A stretch of 64,000 nucleotides of DNA from Oasisia sp. SBJ-2009 (Eukaryota; Annelida; Polychaeta; Sabellida; Siboglinidae): contig OZ024856.1 in assembly GCA_964017155.1 (NCBI GenBank), forward strand, positions 40,234,045-40,298,044, read 5' to 3'. Under the pieces are notes generated by a model that worked only from the letters and a program-made list of their open reading frames with translations, searched no databases and had not been told where the DNA came from. The translations under genes and the position numbers were made by a program. Every line of letters starts with the position of its first letter. Position 1 is the stretch's first letter. Shown piece after piece: positions 46,215 to 57,752 of this stretch.

Positions 46215-46562
46215 TCTATTAAATGACTAGTCTGTATAGTTGTTGTGGTTACAGAGTTATGCGATCTTATTCAGCTAGTCGGCTTTTCGCAGAACATTAT
46301 CGCCAAGGAGATCTTTCAGTGCTGGCACCGAGGGTGGTCCCTGCAAGGGTGCTTGTCATTCTCAGTGGTTCTTTCACGTCCCGAATCGAGACTGAACCGA
46401 TATTAATTTAACGCGATCGCCCAGTCACAATGAGTACACAGTTCTCAATGTTGAATTCCACGATTTTACCTCAACTGTCACGTGCCAACGCTGGCCGTGC
46501 ATTGAACCCGGAGCACCGACGTCCCAGGCGGGTGTGCTAACCACTACACTACCGCGCGCCAT
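46215..46562 (-). mobile_element. tRNA-derived SINE
   Basis: On the minus strand from 46562: GGCGCGCGGTAGTGTAGTGG TTAGCAC (A-box region) and CGGTGCTCCGGGTTCAATGC (B-box-like GGTTCAA), i.e. a tRNA-like head, followed by a body with GGGACGTGAAAGAACCACTG shared with 45010-45135. Confidence 0.6.
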
Positions 46563-46685
46563 CTAGCGGCATTTCACCTCTTTAATACTGTTCAGCATCG
46601 ACCACATGTTTATATTATGTTGTATATAATATTTTTTTTTATGATAATGATTGTTTACACAAATGTTTATGCAAGGCATGCACGG

Positions 46686-46799
<114 letters not shown>

Positions 46800-47265
46800 G
46801 TGCTGTCGGTCGCGAAGCGACAAAGACTCCTTCCATGACTTGACTGTTGTTCTGCATTTATCTCTCTGCTGTGAGAGTGATGTCCATGAGTCGATCTTGA
46901 TGTCTCTCAGCTTCAGGTTTCTCTTGATGGTATCCTTGAATCGGAGACGAGGGCGCCCTCTCTTTCTGTGACCAGAAGACAGTTGAGAGTACAGAACCTG
47001 GCTTGGTAGCCTGTCTGGGAACATCCTCATGAGGTGTCCAGTCCACCGGAGTTTCTATCTGATCAGAAGATATCTCGTAGATGGCAGCTCTGTCCGTTCG
47101 AGTATTTCCTTGTTTGTTACTTTGTCCATCCAGGTTATCCTCATGATCGAACGCAGATGTCGCATCATGAAGGCATGCAGCTTTTTCACCTGTCGTCTGT
47201 ACACTGTCCAGGCCTCGGCTCCGTATAGGAGGGTGGACAGCACGATTGCACGGTATATCTTGCCT

Positions 47266-48915
47266 TTAACCCGCATGGACACATGGTGGTTGTTCCAGAG
47301 TCTCTGGCGTAGTCGGCCGAAAGATTCCCCTCTGTATTTCATCGTCAATGCATCCATTACTTGATATAGTGCTTCCGAGGTAGGTAAATTCCAGGACAGA
47401 ATTCAGCTTGTTTCCATCATCAATGATATCCTCCTCTCGGGTTCTTGTAGTAGAGTTGGGTTGGTACACCACCTCGGTCTTCTTGATGTTAATCTTCAGG
47501 CCGAACTTCTTTGACGCATTGGAGAAAGCACCCACTATTTTCTGCATCTCGTCAGCAGTGTGTGCAACCAGTGCACTGTCATCTGCGAATAGCAGCTCTC
47601 TCATCAGTATCCGAGTAGTCTTGGTCTTCGCTCTGAAGTGTGCTACGTTGAATAGGTCAGCGCTCTGGACTATATGTAGACGCCATCCCCATGTCTCGGA
47701 AAGCCTCGTCGAGCATCGCTGATAGGAAGATGGAGAAGAGCTGGGGGCCAGTACACAACCTTGCTTGATCCCATTTGTGACATTGAACGATTCCGAGACT
47801 TCCCCTCCCACACTAACATTCGCCATCATTCCGGTATGTAGGGCCTCGATCATTGTTGTGAACTTCTCTGGGCATCCATACTTCCTCAGTAGCTGCCATA
47901 GCCCGGTCCTCCCAACTGTATCGAACGCCTTACTGAAGTCGACAAATACCATGTACAGTGGTCGGTCCTGCTCAATGCACTTTTCTTATAGTTGTCGGAG
48001 ACAAAATATCATATCCACGGTGCTCCGGTTACCTCTGAAGCCACATTGTGTCTCCGGAACTACCTATGGTGTTATGTGGGTAGATAGTCTGTTGAGGAGG
48101 ATCCTGGCGAAGATCTTGCCTGCTATGGAAAGAAGAGAGATTCCTCTATAGTTCCCACACTCTGTTCGATCACATTTCTTGTAGACGGTTACAATGCTGG
48201 CATCCTTCCATGCTTGTGGTACAGAACCGACCTCCCATGCTTTGGTGATTAGTTGGTGCAGTCTGCTGAACAGATTGTCTCCTCCGTGCTTCCATACTTC
48301 TGCAGGAATTCCATCTCCTCCAGGTGTTTTGCCATCTTTCATGCCGGCGATTGCTCTAGCCATCTCATCCATAGTTGGAATCTCATCGAGGCTTGTCTTG
48401 ATAATGCGCTGCGGGATGTTCTCCAGAGCTTCGTGATCTATGTCACCAGGGACGTTGAGTAGCTTCTGGAAGTGTTCACTCCATCTTGCCACAACTCTCT
48501 TGCTGTCAGAGACGGTCTCCATTCCGTCTGTTGATTTCAGTTGAACAGGTCCCTTCTTTTTGGGTCCCCACACTTCCTTCAGTCCATTGTAGAAGCCCTT
48601 CATGTTGTTACTGTCAGCAGCTCTCTGCAGCTCCACTGCCTTACTTTCCCACCAGTCTGACTTCAGTACACGGGTGCGTTTTTGTAGCAGTCTACAGGCA
48701 TCTTTGTATGCAGTAGTGGTGGATCTAGTGCTCCTGGTTTGCAACACTCTCTGGTGGGCTTGGTCTCTTCTGCTCATAAGAGTCTGTAGCTCCTGGTCGT
48801 TGGGGTCCTGGTGTTTTTTGTCTGGCTTGCCAAGATATGTCTTGGCTGTATTGTATACGACCTGCTGCAGAGCTGCCCATTCCTCGTCTGGTGTTGAGTT
48901 TTCCTTCTCACCCAT
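47266..48915 (-). pseudogene. RTE reverse-transcriptase domain (broken)
   Basis: Two open segments (48915-48064, 47952-47266) are in one frame, separated by TAG and TAA codons. They include the palm motifs DFSKAFD and FADD. A frameshift scrambles about 45 codons after GCVLAP and is later compensated. Confidence 0.8.
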
Positions 48916-49028
48916 CGGGCGAGAGCGCTCTCCATCTCCTGCTCAAAACTGTCCCTATGGCTGGTGGTACTTAGTTTTGCAGTGTTGAACTTGGTCGGCT
49001 TTCTTATCCCTTGCCTGTTGTGCTTTTG

Positions 49029-49937
49029 TCATATTCTGAAAGCCACTTTTGACCTCAGCATCTGGTGATCAGTCCAGCAGTTTGCTCCACGCATAGCTCG
49101 GGTACTGTAGATGTCCATCTTATCCCGACACCTCGTGATGATGAAGTCGATCATATGCCAGTGTTTGGAACGAGGATGCGTCCAGGTGGTCTTGCGTTCA
49201 TCATTCTGCTTGAACATGGTGTTCATCACTATCAGTTCGAACTCTGAGCACAGAGGCAGTAGAAGCTCGCCATTGGAGTTGCATTTCCCAATCCCATGTT
49301 TGCCCATGACCAAGGGCCACTTGTCATTGTCTCTTCCTATCCTCGCATTGAAGTCTCCTATCAGCAGTAGCTTATCTGTACGGGGGATGCCAATTAGCAC
49401 AGTTGCCAGCTGGTTGTAGAAGGCCTCCTTGTTTTCATCTGGGTTTGTCATTGTTGGAGCGTACACGCTGATAATTGTAGTAAAGTTGTCCTTGCTCAGA
49501 GGTAGTCTCATCGTCATAATTCTGTCATTTACTGGCTGTGGCATTTCTGTCAGCTTTGTGACGATGTCCTTTTTGATAGCAAAGCCCACTCCGGCCTCAC
49601 GTCTTTCTCCTTCGGATTTGCCACTCCAGGCGAAAGAGTATTCCAAGTCGTTGAGACTACCAGACTCTGAGAACCTTGTTTCACACAGGGCGGCAAAGTC
49701 GATGTTGTATTTGGCAAGTTCCATTGGTACTAGTGCCGTACGTCTTTCTGGTCGGTTAGCTCCTTCTCGGTCGAGGAGAGTCCTGACGTTCCATTGTCCA
49801 ATTGTCAGTAGTTGTCTTCTTTGTCTACTTCTTCCTAGCTGATTTTCCACTGTCGACGGAAGATGAGGTCGAGCAGCGCGGTCCTTGGTAACCCGGGCGA
49901 CGGCCGATCCGGTATGGAGTTTCGTGCAGTTGTACAT
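49029..49937 (-). pseudogene. RTE endonuclease domain (open part)
   Basis: 302 codons, with an APE-like nuclease fold spanning residues ~45-295 and all expected acidic, Asn and His motifs. In intact relatives it continues without a stop into the reverse transcriptase; here TGA interrupts it. Confidence 0.8.
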
Positions 49938-50290
49938 TTCATGGAAGCTGCTAGCAAAAGGTGTTGAAGTGCCGCTGGCTTTTGCAAGTTACTGGCGACA
50001 CTCTCTCGGGGAACAAATAGAGGTTTCACACCGGCAAGAACATGTCAAGACAGGCGCAACTTATTTATCCCTGCAGTGGCTGGTCGAGAGATGTTGGGAG
50101 TTTCATACATCAACCGCCCTTGATGCTGCCACAGTGACATGGTTTTCTGGTTAGGGTTTGCTCCTTTAGCCTTCGGTTCTATCAAGAACCTGTACCACAA
50201 GGCAGTGGTTTACAACTCTGCATGGCAGGGGCGTCAAACTCCCTGAGGTATTGCAGTACCTGAGGTACTGCAACACCTGCATACCTGCCG

Positions 50291-50291
<1 letters not shown>

Positions 50292-50371
<80 letters not shown>
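50292..50371. repeat. (TA)n microsatellite
   Basis: About 40 TA units. Confidence 0.95.
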
Positions 50372-50459
50372 TGTCCCCACGAAAATAAACTATCGCGGCC
50401 ACGATAACAACGACCGCGCGACAGCACGGCCCTTGGTGCTGGGTTGTTCACCTTACCCC

Positions 50460-50548
50460 GTGTCGTCACGGTCTGCACTCACTGCCCGTCACGGTCTGCA
50501 CTCACTGCCCGTCACGGTCTGCACTCACTGCCCGTCACGGTCTGCACA
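50460..50548. repeat. Short tandem repeat, ~24-bp unit, 4 copies
   Basis: GTCACGGTCTGCACTCACTG recurs four times with CCC joints. Confidence 0.85.
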
Positions 50549-51559
50549 CAACCCTCCAACGGCGTCTCATTGACGTCCTTCCACGAATTCTATCATCGGA
50601 AGCAACCTTGCATATCCTGTAGACACCCGTAAGGTATATTAATGTGTATTTCTTTCGGATATCGGTCTGTATGTGTTATTCAACATTGGCTAAGTACCCG
50701 AAAGGGTAATGCTTTGTTACAGCTGGATATAGGTCGATCTGATAGTAGAATTCGTCGGTTGCTGATCTCCCGTTGACAACCTTTTTGGGGTCGTTCATAT
50801 TTGTCAACATTTTCGGAAGCGTACAATGAGTACGCTTTTTCTTGAACCTCATAAAAATTGGGCTGCACAATTACTCAGCCACGTCGCACAAAGCTAAGTG
50901 ATTCGCATAAACACAGCTAATGAATTATGTACTGGCATGCTACGCAGATAACGCCCAAGAGAGCGTTGATTTACAAGACAAAAGTAGCAGAGAAAGTACA
51001 TATGGAAAATTATCATGTTTTGATACAGCACATCTAAAATGTATAAACAAATTATAAGCTTACACAAAATCCGTTTAATGCATTTCCTAACCCACCTCGC
51101 TGACCCTGCACACTGCTGCCACCTACAGGGCCCTCTGACAACGAAGGTGTTCATGTTCTCCTCGTCAATCCGTAGAGTCTGTTTCAGGTGCTGCTTCGAT
51201 GAGCTGCCCGCCTTGACGAGGGCCCCTATCTCCGACACACTGGAACAGGCACCTCATCCACATCCACATGTTCTTGGGACATTGTAATCTTTATTTTATA
51301 TGCCGCATGTATCCTTAACTTTCACAGCGCTTTGCATCTTATTTCATTGAAACCATACTATAAATATTAAACATTTTATAAATTTAAATAATAAAATAAA
51401 TACAATAAATAAAGAAAAAATATAAAATGCTGTGTAAACATAAGTGGATTATAAATAAAACAATTATCATAGTAAATAAAGTACTTTAAATGTTCTTTCA
51501 GTGTTAACCGGACACAAATATGAATAAATTATGATTACTAATAATAAATACATAGACAT

Positions 51560-51960
51560 GTCTTAACGGTCTTTAATCAGTGTAGGTCGAAATAAATAGG
51601 TGAGTTTGAGTGCAGCCTTGGACGATTTTATGGTGGTTTTGGACGTCACAATTGTTGGTAACGCATTCCATATTATTGCAGCTGCTTTGACAATTGTCCA
51701 CTCGCCAGGTTTGTGTCGGGGTCTGGCAACGACAAGACTGCTGCCCTCGGTGGAATATGGATCAACCAGCCACAGCATTCGGCAGTCGCTGCAGCTGCCG
51801 ATGTTCTTGGCAGATATGCTGAACAGGAGCGAATTGCATTGCTACATCGCTATGAGACGTAAACATAGTGTCCGACAACAGATGGGACTGCCTCCGATAC
51901 ATATCGAAACAGAAATATTCTCGTATTCTCTTATGATGTCATACTTCTACAATCGGAGAC
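51560..51960 (-). mobile_element. LINE C-terminal relic
   Basis: The minus frame ARPRHKPGEWTIVKAAAIIW NALPTIVTSKTTIKSSKAAL KLTYLF is the ending common to CR1/jockey-type LINE proteins (WN-x-LP ... FK-x-x-LK-x-x-LF). Upstream parts are frameshifted. Confidence 0.65.
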
Positions 51961-52083
51961 GACTTCCTACAGGGTGCCCAGCACCCACACTATTAGCACA
52001 CAACACCAACACTGGGATGTAATTTTAGCTGTATGGAGGAATTACAAGATAGAATATACAAGTGGGGAGGGGTGGGGCATAGG

Positions 52084-53355
52084 AGTGCCACGCACCAAAT
52101 CCTTCAGAGTGCCGTGCACCAAACCCTACGGAGTGCCATGCATCAAACCCTTCAGAGTGCCATGCACCAAACCCTTCAGAGTGCCATGCACCAAACCCTA
52201 CGGAGTGCCATGCATCAAACCCTTCAGAGTGCCATGCACCAAACCCTTCAGAGTGCCATGCACCAAACCCTACGGAGTGCCATGCATCAAACCCTTCAGA
52301 GTGCCATGCACCAAACCCTTCAGAGTGCCATGCACCAAATCCTTCAGAGTGCCGTGCACCAAACCCTACGGAGTGCCATGCATCAAATCCTTCAGAGTGC
52401 CACGCACCAAACTCTTCAGAGTGCCATGCACCAAATCCTTCAGAGTGCCGTGCACCAAACCCTACGGAGTGCCACGCACCAAATCCTTCAGAGTGCCATG
52501 CACCAAATCCTTCAGAGTGCCACGCACCAAACTCTTCAGAGTGCCACGCACCAAATCCTTCAGAGTGCCATGCACCAAACTCTTCAGAGTGCCACGCACC
52601 AAACCCGTCAGAGTGCCATGCACCAAATCCTTCAGAGTGCCACGCACCAAACTCTTCAGAGTGCCATGCACCAAACCCGTCAGAGTGCCATGCACCAAAC
52701 CCTTCAGAGTGCCATGCACCAAATCCTTCAGAGTGCCATGGACCAAATCCTTCAGAGTGCCATGCACCAAACTCTTCAGAGTGCCACGCACCAAACCCGT
52801 CAGAGTGCCATGCACCAAACCCTTCAGAGTGCCATGCACCAAATCCTTCAGAGTGCCACGCACCAAACCCGTCAGAGTGCCATGCACCAAACCCTTCAGA
52901 GTGCCATGCATCAAACCCGTCAGAGTGCCATGCACCAAACCCTTCAGAGTGCCATGCACCAAACCCTTCAGAGTGCCATGCATCAAACCCTTCAGAGTGC
53001 CATGCACCAAACCCTTCAGAGTGCCATGCATCAAACCCTTCAGAGTGCCACGCACCAAACCCGTCAGAGTGCCATGCACCAAACCCTTCAGAGTGCCATG
53101 CATCAAACCCTACGGAGTGCCATGCACCAAACCCTTCAGAGTGCCATGCATCAAACCCGTCAGAGTGCCATGCACCAAACCCTTCAGAGTGCCATGCACC
53201 AAACCCTTCAGAGTGCCATGCATCAAACCCTTCAGAGTGCCATGCACCAAACCCTTCAGAGTGCCATGCATCAAACCCTTCAGAGTGCCATGCACCAAAC
53301 CCTTCGGAGTACCATGCACCAAACCCTTCAGAGTGCGGCGCACCAAACCCAGCCA
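52084..53355. repeat. 24-bp minisatellite, 53 copies without indels
   Basis: AGTGCC recurs at every 24th base from 52084 to 53332. The unit encodes RVPCTKPF or QSAMHQTL on the plus strand and GFGAWHSE on the minus strand. Because 24 is divisible by three and few units carry stops, four long frames result (up to 470 residues). Early units show a 72-bp higher-order period (CTACGG unit then two CTTCAG units). Variants are limited to four or five positions. I see no independent evidence of translation. Confidence 0.95.
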
Positions 53356-53359
53356 AACC

Positions 53360-54589
53360 GTTGACGGCGTGACTGCATTTAAATAATAAAATGCCCTTTT
53401 AAAAGTGACGGTTGACATTCTCTGAGTTAAATTATTGATTAAAATAATACGTAAAAGGGTGATTGCGTTTAGCAATGTTATCGACCAGTGGCGAAGCGCC
53501 ACGGCAGAAGAGGCAGGAAGCCGAGCGAAACCAACCGGAAGTGACGTAACTGCTACCATACGCCATTTCCGCCCACGTCTTGCGGCGCTACGGGAACCGA
53601 TTGAAAACTGAACATGTTTCTAGATTAACCTGGAATACGACTGTGAGGTGCATCACAGGGAAAGGCAAGGTACTTGTCTCGGTTCATTTACTACTGATGT
53701 TGTATGTCGACATAAACAAAGAGAATAATAATGATAATAATAACATGGGAATTTATTCAGCGCCCGTATCCTCTCAATATACATTTATCTCAGGCGCTTT
53801 CCTGCATACATTAAGTAAAACTATAAGAATACATATTATTAGAAATAAATAAATACTAAATAATAAATAGTGTAAAAGTGCTGATTCAGAAATACACGTG
53901 TAGTAACTAAATAAACACGTAACATTTACATTAATAGTACACATATGAATAAAATGTCACGGACAAAATGTAACGTTAGAATGGCAATATCATTAAAAAC
54001 AGTTGGACACCTCGGCCAGTTGAAAGTAATTTCGTCCAAATGTTATGCATCGACGCCCCGAGAATGCCACACAGGTACATTTGGTAGTACTATGGAACTT
54101 GTTAGTATTGTGAAACGTATCACTATCAGGTTAATTCTGCTACGTTGCTAAGCGCAAATACACGAAATTCAAAGCATAAATAGGGATTTAAATTAAGATA
54201 ACTATCATAATGCTTGTCTTCAGCCAGTGACGTGGAAACCGGAGCTTGAGCACCATTCTGCTTCCGCTGTCTATCATGACATCGCAAGGCGGGTGCTTTT
54301 GAATTTGTGTGCCGTCGTAATTGTCGAGTGACCGCCCTATTGTATACTGCATGGAACCTAGAAATGGTTGGTCGGGTAAAGTATTTTACTGAATCATGTA
54401 GTTTATGGATGCTTCAAATCCGTTGGATCGCAATGCGTCAGCCTTGGACAAATCATGGGAACCAGACAAATCCAAGATAGCTACCGCAACCATGGACATT
54501 AGAAAATATGTTATATATTTGCACTACAGCAGGCCATGGACATGATTTTTAGCATCAATATACATGCTTTGACATGTGTATCGACACTA
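53360..54589. other. Intergenic, includes a retroposon 3' end
   Basis: At 53725-53815 the minus strand reads GCGCCTGAGATAAATGTATA then GAGGATACGGGCGCTGAATA and an (ATT)n-type tail, a form common at SINE/L2 3' ends. The rest shows nothing recognisable. Confidence 0.45.
53725..53815 (-). mobile_element. SINE/L2-like 3' tail
   Basis: A conserved-looking hairpin tail and ATT-rich end, with no head or coding part. Confidence 0.4.
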
Positions 54590-54910
54590 AAATAAAATGT
54601 ATAGCCTCTCTTCAAAGAAATTGGCCAGCAAATTTCTTTGAAGAATTTCAGGATCTGTTGGAAAATGTAGCAACCAATAATTCAGAACTTTATATTCCTG
54701 GTAATTTTAACATTCATTTGGAACATTCAACAATTACTACTATGTTTGATGATATTCAACATCCTTTGATTTGAAACAACATGTACCCTTTTCGACACAT
54801 ATACATGGCCATTGGCTTGACCTCTTGATAACCTGTTTAACTTGTAATATTGTCAAAAAACCTACTGTTTCAGACGGGTTATCAGATCATCATGGTGTAA
54901 TTGTTGATAT
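54590..54910 (+). mobile_element. LINE endonuclease relic
   Basis: NFFEEFQDLLENVATNNSEL YIPGNFNIHLEH ... then, after frameshifts, HGHWLDLLIT and SDHHGVIVDI. These are the GDFN, LDLLIT and SDHH motifs of LINE APE endonucleases; the D of GDFN is Gly-Asn-Phe-Asn here. Inactive. Confidence 0.7.
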
Positions 54911-55295
54911 TAACACGTGACTAACACAAATTCTAAACAATAATTTTACCCAATCAGTGGGCGCAACGACTGAGGGAGTAACGCATTGAATGCGACTTTC
55001 ATTTTGCTCCGAATTATCAAATTGACCTTTTATATACGACGCACCTTGACGCTTGGTTACGTCACAAAGTGTCGTCACATTCGTCACCACACATTTATAT
55101 GATAAAATACCATTATTACCGTCGCTATCACCTCTATGCGTCGACACGAATCACTTCCGTGAAGGTCTGATAAGATAACCAAGTGGACTATTTTACTGCA
55201 ACAATTCTAAGGGAGTACTTTATACAATTGTATGTTTTTTAATTTACACGTTTCAGAGACACATAATTGTCATATTTGGTCTATAAAGAAAACAC

Positions 55296-55753
55296 TCAAA
55301 TATTTGCGGCATGAGAGATGGTATCCATTTTCGTCATTATACTGTCGGAATGGCTACGATTTATATCCACAGTAGCTGCTATAGATATATAATCGTTCAA
55401 TATTGAGTTCTCCATTGCACATGTAGGAGAAGTTGGAACGGGAACTGGTGTGGTAATCGTAGTAAGAGAGGAGATCAGTAGTGTAAACCTTCTAACGCTC
55501 CCAGAATTTCCGTGTGCCTCTGGGATTTCGGTGTATCTCCTGGTCTCCCGAATAACCGGCACATCTGTCGGATATTCGCTTCAAATCTCCGCCAGCATCC
55601 CGCCGGTCTTCCGATAAAATCACACTCCGTAGTGCGACACGGCTGAAGCACTGGCAAAGAATCACCAACAGCAGACGTCCCTCCCCGGTCTGCCAACGTC
55701 GACATCCGAGAGAGGTCGACAGAGGTGTGCTGAACCGCTAAGTAAACATACAA
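55296..55753 (-). other. Unrecognised open frames (88 and 92 codons)
   Basis: Two overlapping minus-strand frames (starting 55753 and 55562) share repeated ETRRYTEIPEAHG-like DNA. No family is recognised; coding status unsupported. Confidence 0.15.
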
Positions 55754-55986
55754 AGTTGGCAGACATAGTAGAGGCGCAATGAGAATGGCATGACGACAAA
55801 TGGGGATCTATTTGTATTGGTGGTGGCTGAAATGCATCTGTGGGTGTAAACGGTTTCCTTCGTGTCAGTGCAAGAGCGACCTTGGAGAGGCGACTACATC
55901 GTCAGATGTAGTCGCCTATCCACAATTGCTCGCTTGAATGGAAGTAGAGTAATTTAGTCAAGCGGACACGTCATTATCATCGCACA

Positions 55987-56385
55987 CTACCCGCACTGGT
56001 GATTCTGGATATTCTTTTGCAAGATTGACGGCTTGTTGCGTAATGACAACGCGTGAATCGTTGCAAGATCCAGCCGGGACGTTTTGCGTCCCTGAGATAC
56101 CTGGATGGGTACTGCCTTGTCCCCAATAACCTTCGACTTCTGGTCTTGCATGTCATTCTTTAGAAACTCTTCGCCAATTAGGAGTTGCTTGCAAATAAGT
56201 GTGTTCACGGGTATCTTGCTGACGAACTTCTCCAGCACTGCATCCCTGGCTGTAAGTGACGTTTTAAGAGTGAGCTGGTGGAAGCAGGTAGCGGTTGCTC
56301 GAGGAGACCTAGTGCTATCCCAAATTTCCCGTGTACCCGAGACCCCACCTTGTTTCCAAACCATCCCACCTGTCACATCGAGCAC
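55987..56385 (-). CDS. Unrecognised 132-residue open frame
   Basis: MLDVTGGMVWKQGGVSGTRE ... FVSKIPVNTLICKQLLIGEE ... DKAVPIQVSQGRKTSRLDL ... The composition is plausible for a protein, with no motif known to me. It may be a remnant of a transposon gene. Confidence 0.2.
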   Translation of the reverse strand: MLDVTGGMVWKQGGVSGTREIWDSTRSPRATATCFHQLTLKTSLTARDAVLEKFVSKIPVNTLICKQLLIGEEFLKNDMQDQKSKVIGDKAVPIQVSQGRKTSRLDLATIHALSLRNKPSILQKNIQNHQCG

Positions 56386-56587
56386 TTGGGATTGCTTTCA
56401 TGCTGTTGCAGCAAGAATTTCTAGTATTTGTGCGTTTGACAACTGGTGGACGGCCGTAAAAAGGCACTGAACAATCAAAATTTGAAGCAGCAACTCAAGC
56501 AGGATGTCCGCATCGTTCGTTCATTAGTTCTGCCCACATCTGTAACATCTGTAAAAACATTGTTCCCTAACTTTGGGCGACGTTTTT

Positions 56588-56973
56588 GTGACGTCTCGTA
56601 GTTCAAAGAATCAAACAGTACCGCGAGTGTAGCCTCCAACTGCATGTGATGCGATTATCACAGAGCATTGTCCAAGTATCACAGAGCATTGGAAACAGTC
56701 GCTAGGACACGTCTTCCAATCGATCCGATTTGGTCTTGTCGAAAATCCACGTTGGGGTTTTTGAAATTAAACCACTGTGTGTGACGTCTCGTAGTTCAAA
56801 GAATCAAACAGTACCGCGAGTGTAGCCTCCAACTGCATGTGATGCGATTATCACAGAGCATTGTCCAAGTATCACAGAGCATTGGAAACAGTCGCTAGGA
56901 CACGTCTTCCAATCGATCCGATTTGGTCTTGTCGAAAATCCACGTTGGTTTTTTTGAAATTAAACCACTAACG
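56588..56973. repeat. 193-bp tandem duplication
   Basis: Two consecutive copies starting GTGACGTCTCGTAGTTCAAA, offset by exactly 193 bp and differing by about one base (GGGGTTTTT versus GGTTTTTTT). Very recent duplication. No coding content. Confidence 0.95.
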
Positions 56974-57530
56974 CCGCGCGTTATAGTTGAACATTGGCAT
57001 TGCTTTCTTGATTGCTTTGGCTTGCTTTGTGCCGCTGTAATGTCGCTTCTTTGAGATGATTTCGCATCCTAGTCTTGAAAATGTTACGCTTTAGCGGCAT
57101 AGCGTTGGGTTTGCGTTCTGGCGTACGTAATGCCCACATTTTGATATTAGATCGTCGTCACCGTAAACACGGCACATTAAATCATTGATTGTGTCCGTAA
57201 GCTTGAATTGTCTAACTCCCTGTTTGGAACAAGAACGCGATTTTAAAGGTAAATCATGTCCACACCATTGCAGTTCAATATACTAAAACACTTGGCCTTT
57301 TTGAACGCACTCTCCACCGTGCAACACCTAAAGTTAAAGAAACAGCCTACGTTAGTTAGATCAAAATTTTAATCAGGAACTGTAGGCTGAAATCCACACA
57401 AAATAACATTGATACCCTTAAAATGTCAAAAGAAGGTCAGCCAGAATTACATTAAATAACCACTGCCGCAGAAACAGTATAACAGGAAGATCCAATAAAC
57501 AAACTTGATTGGGACTGTTACATTATTGCG
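56974..57530. other. No gene recognised
   Basis: Ordinary sequence. Confidence 0.4.
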
Positions 57531-57752
57531 GAGGTGGCTATTTGCTATCCTCCATGTACAAATGCATGTAAATGCCTGATGTCATTCTTGTCAAACGTTC
57601 CTTCAATCTAACTGAATCTAATCGATTATAATCTAACTTAACCCTAAACCTAATACTAATCCTCAATCTAACCCTAAAATTAAATATGTTTGTATATCGG
57701 AAAAACCATAAAATGGCATTTCGACGTGGGGGAGGTAGCAAATAGCCATCTA
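57531..57752. mobile_element. Small MITE with GGCTATTTGCTA inverted ends
   Basis: GGCTATTTGCTA at 57536-57547 is the exact inverse of TAGCAAATAGCC at 57736-57747; the match extends imperfectly over GAGGT/CATC and CCTCC/GGAGG. Interior AATCTAACTTAACCCTAA-like short repeats. Confidence 0.75.

Larger units (their letters stand above)
50151..51559. other. Intergenic with simple repeats
   Basis: Contains (TA)n at 50292-50371 and four copies of a ~24-bp CACGGTCTGCACTCACTGCC unit at 50460-50548. No gene recognised. Confidence 0.5.

Noticed and set aside
51974..53386. 470-codon plus-strand protein of RVPCTKPF repeats
   Set aside because: The plus frame shows mostly non-conservative unit differences and its flanks look non-coding. 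I kept the array only as a minisatellite with a note on the minus frame.
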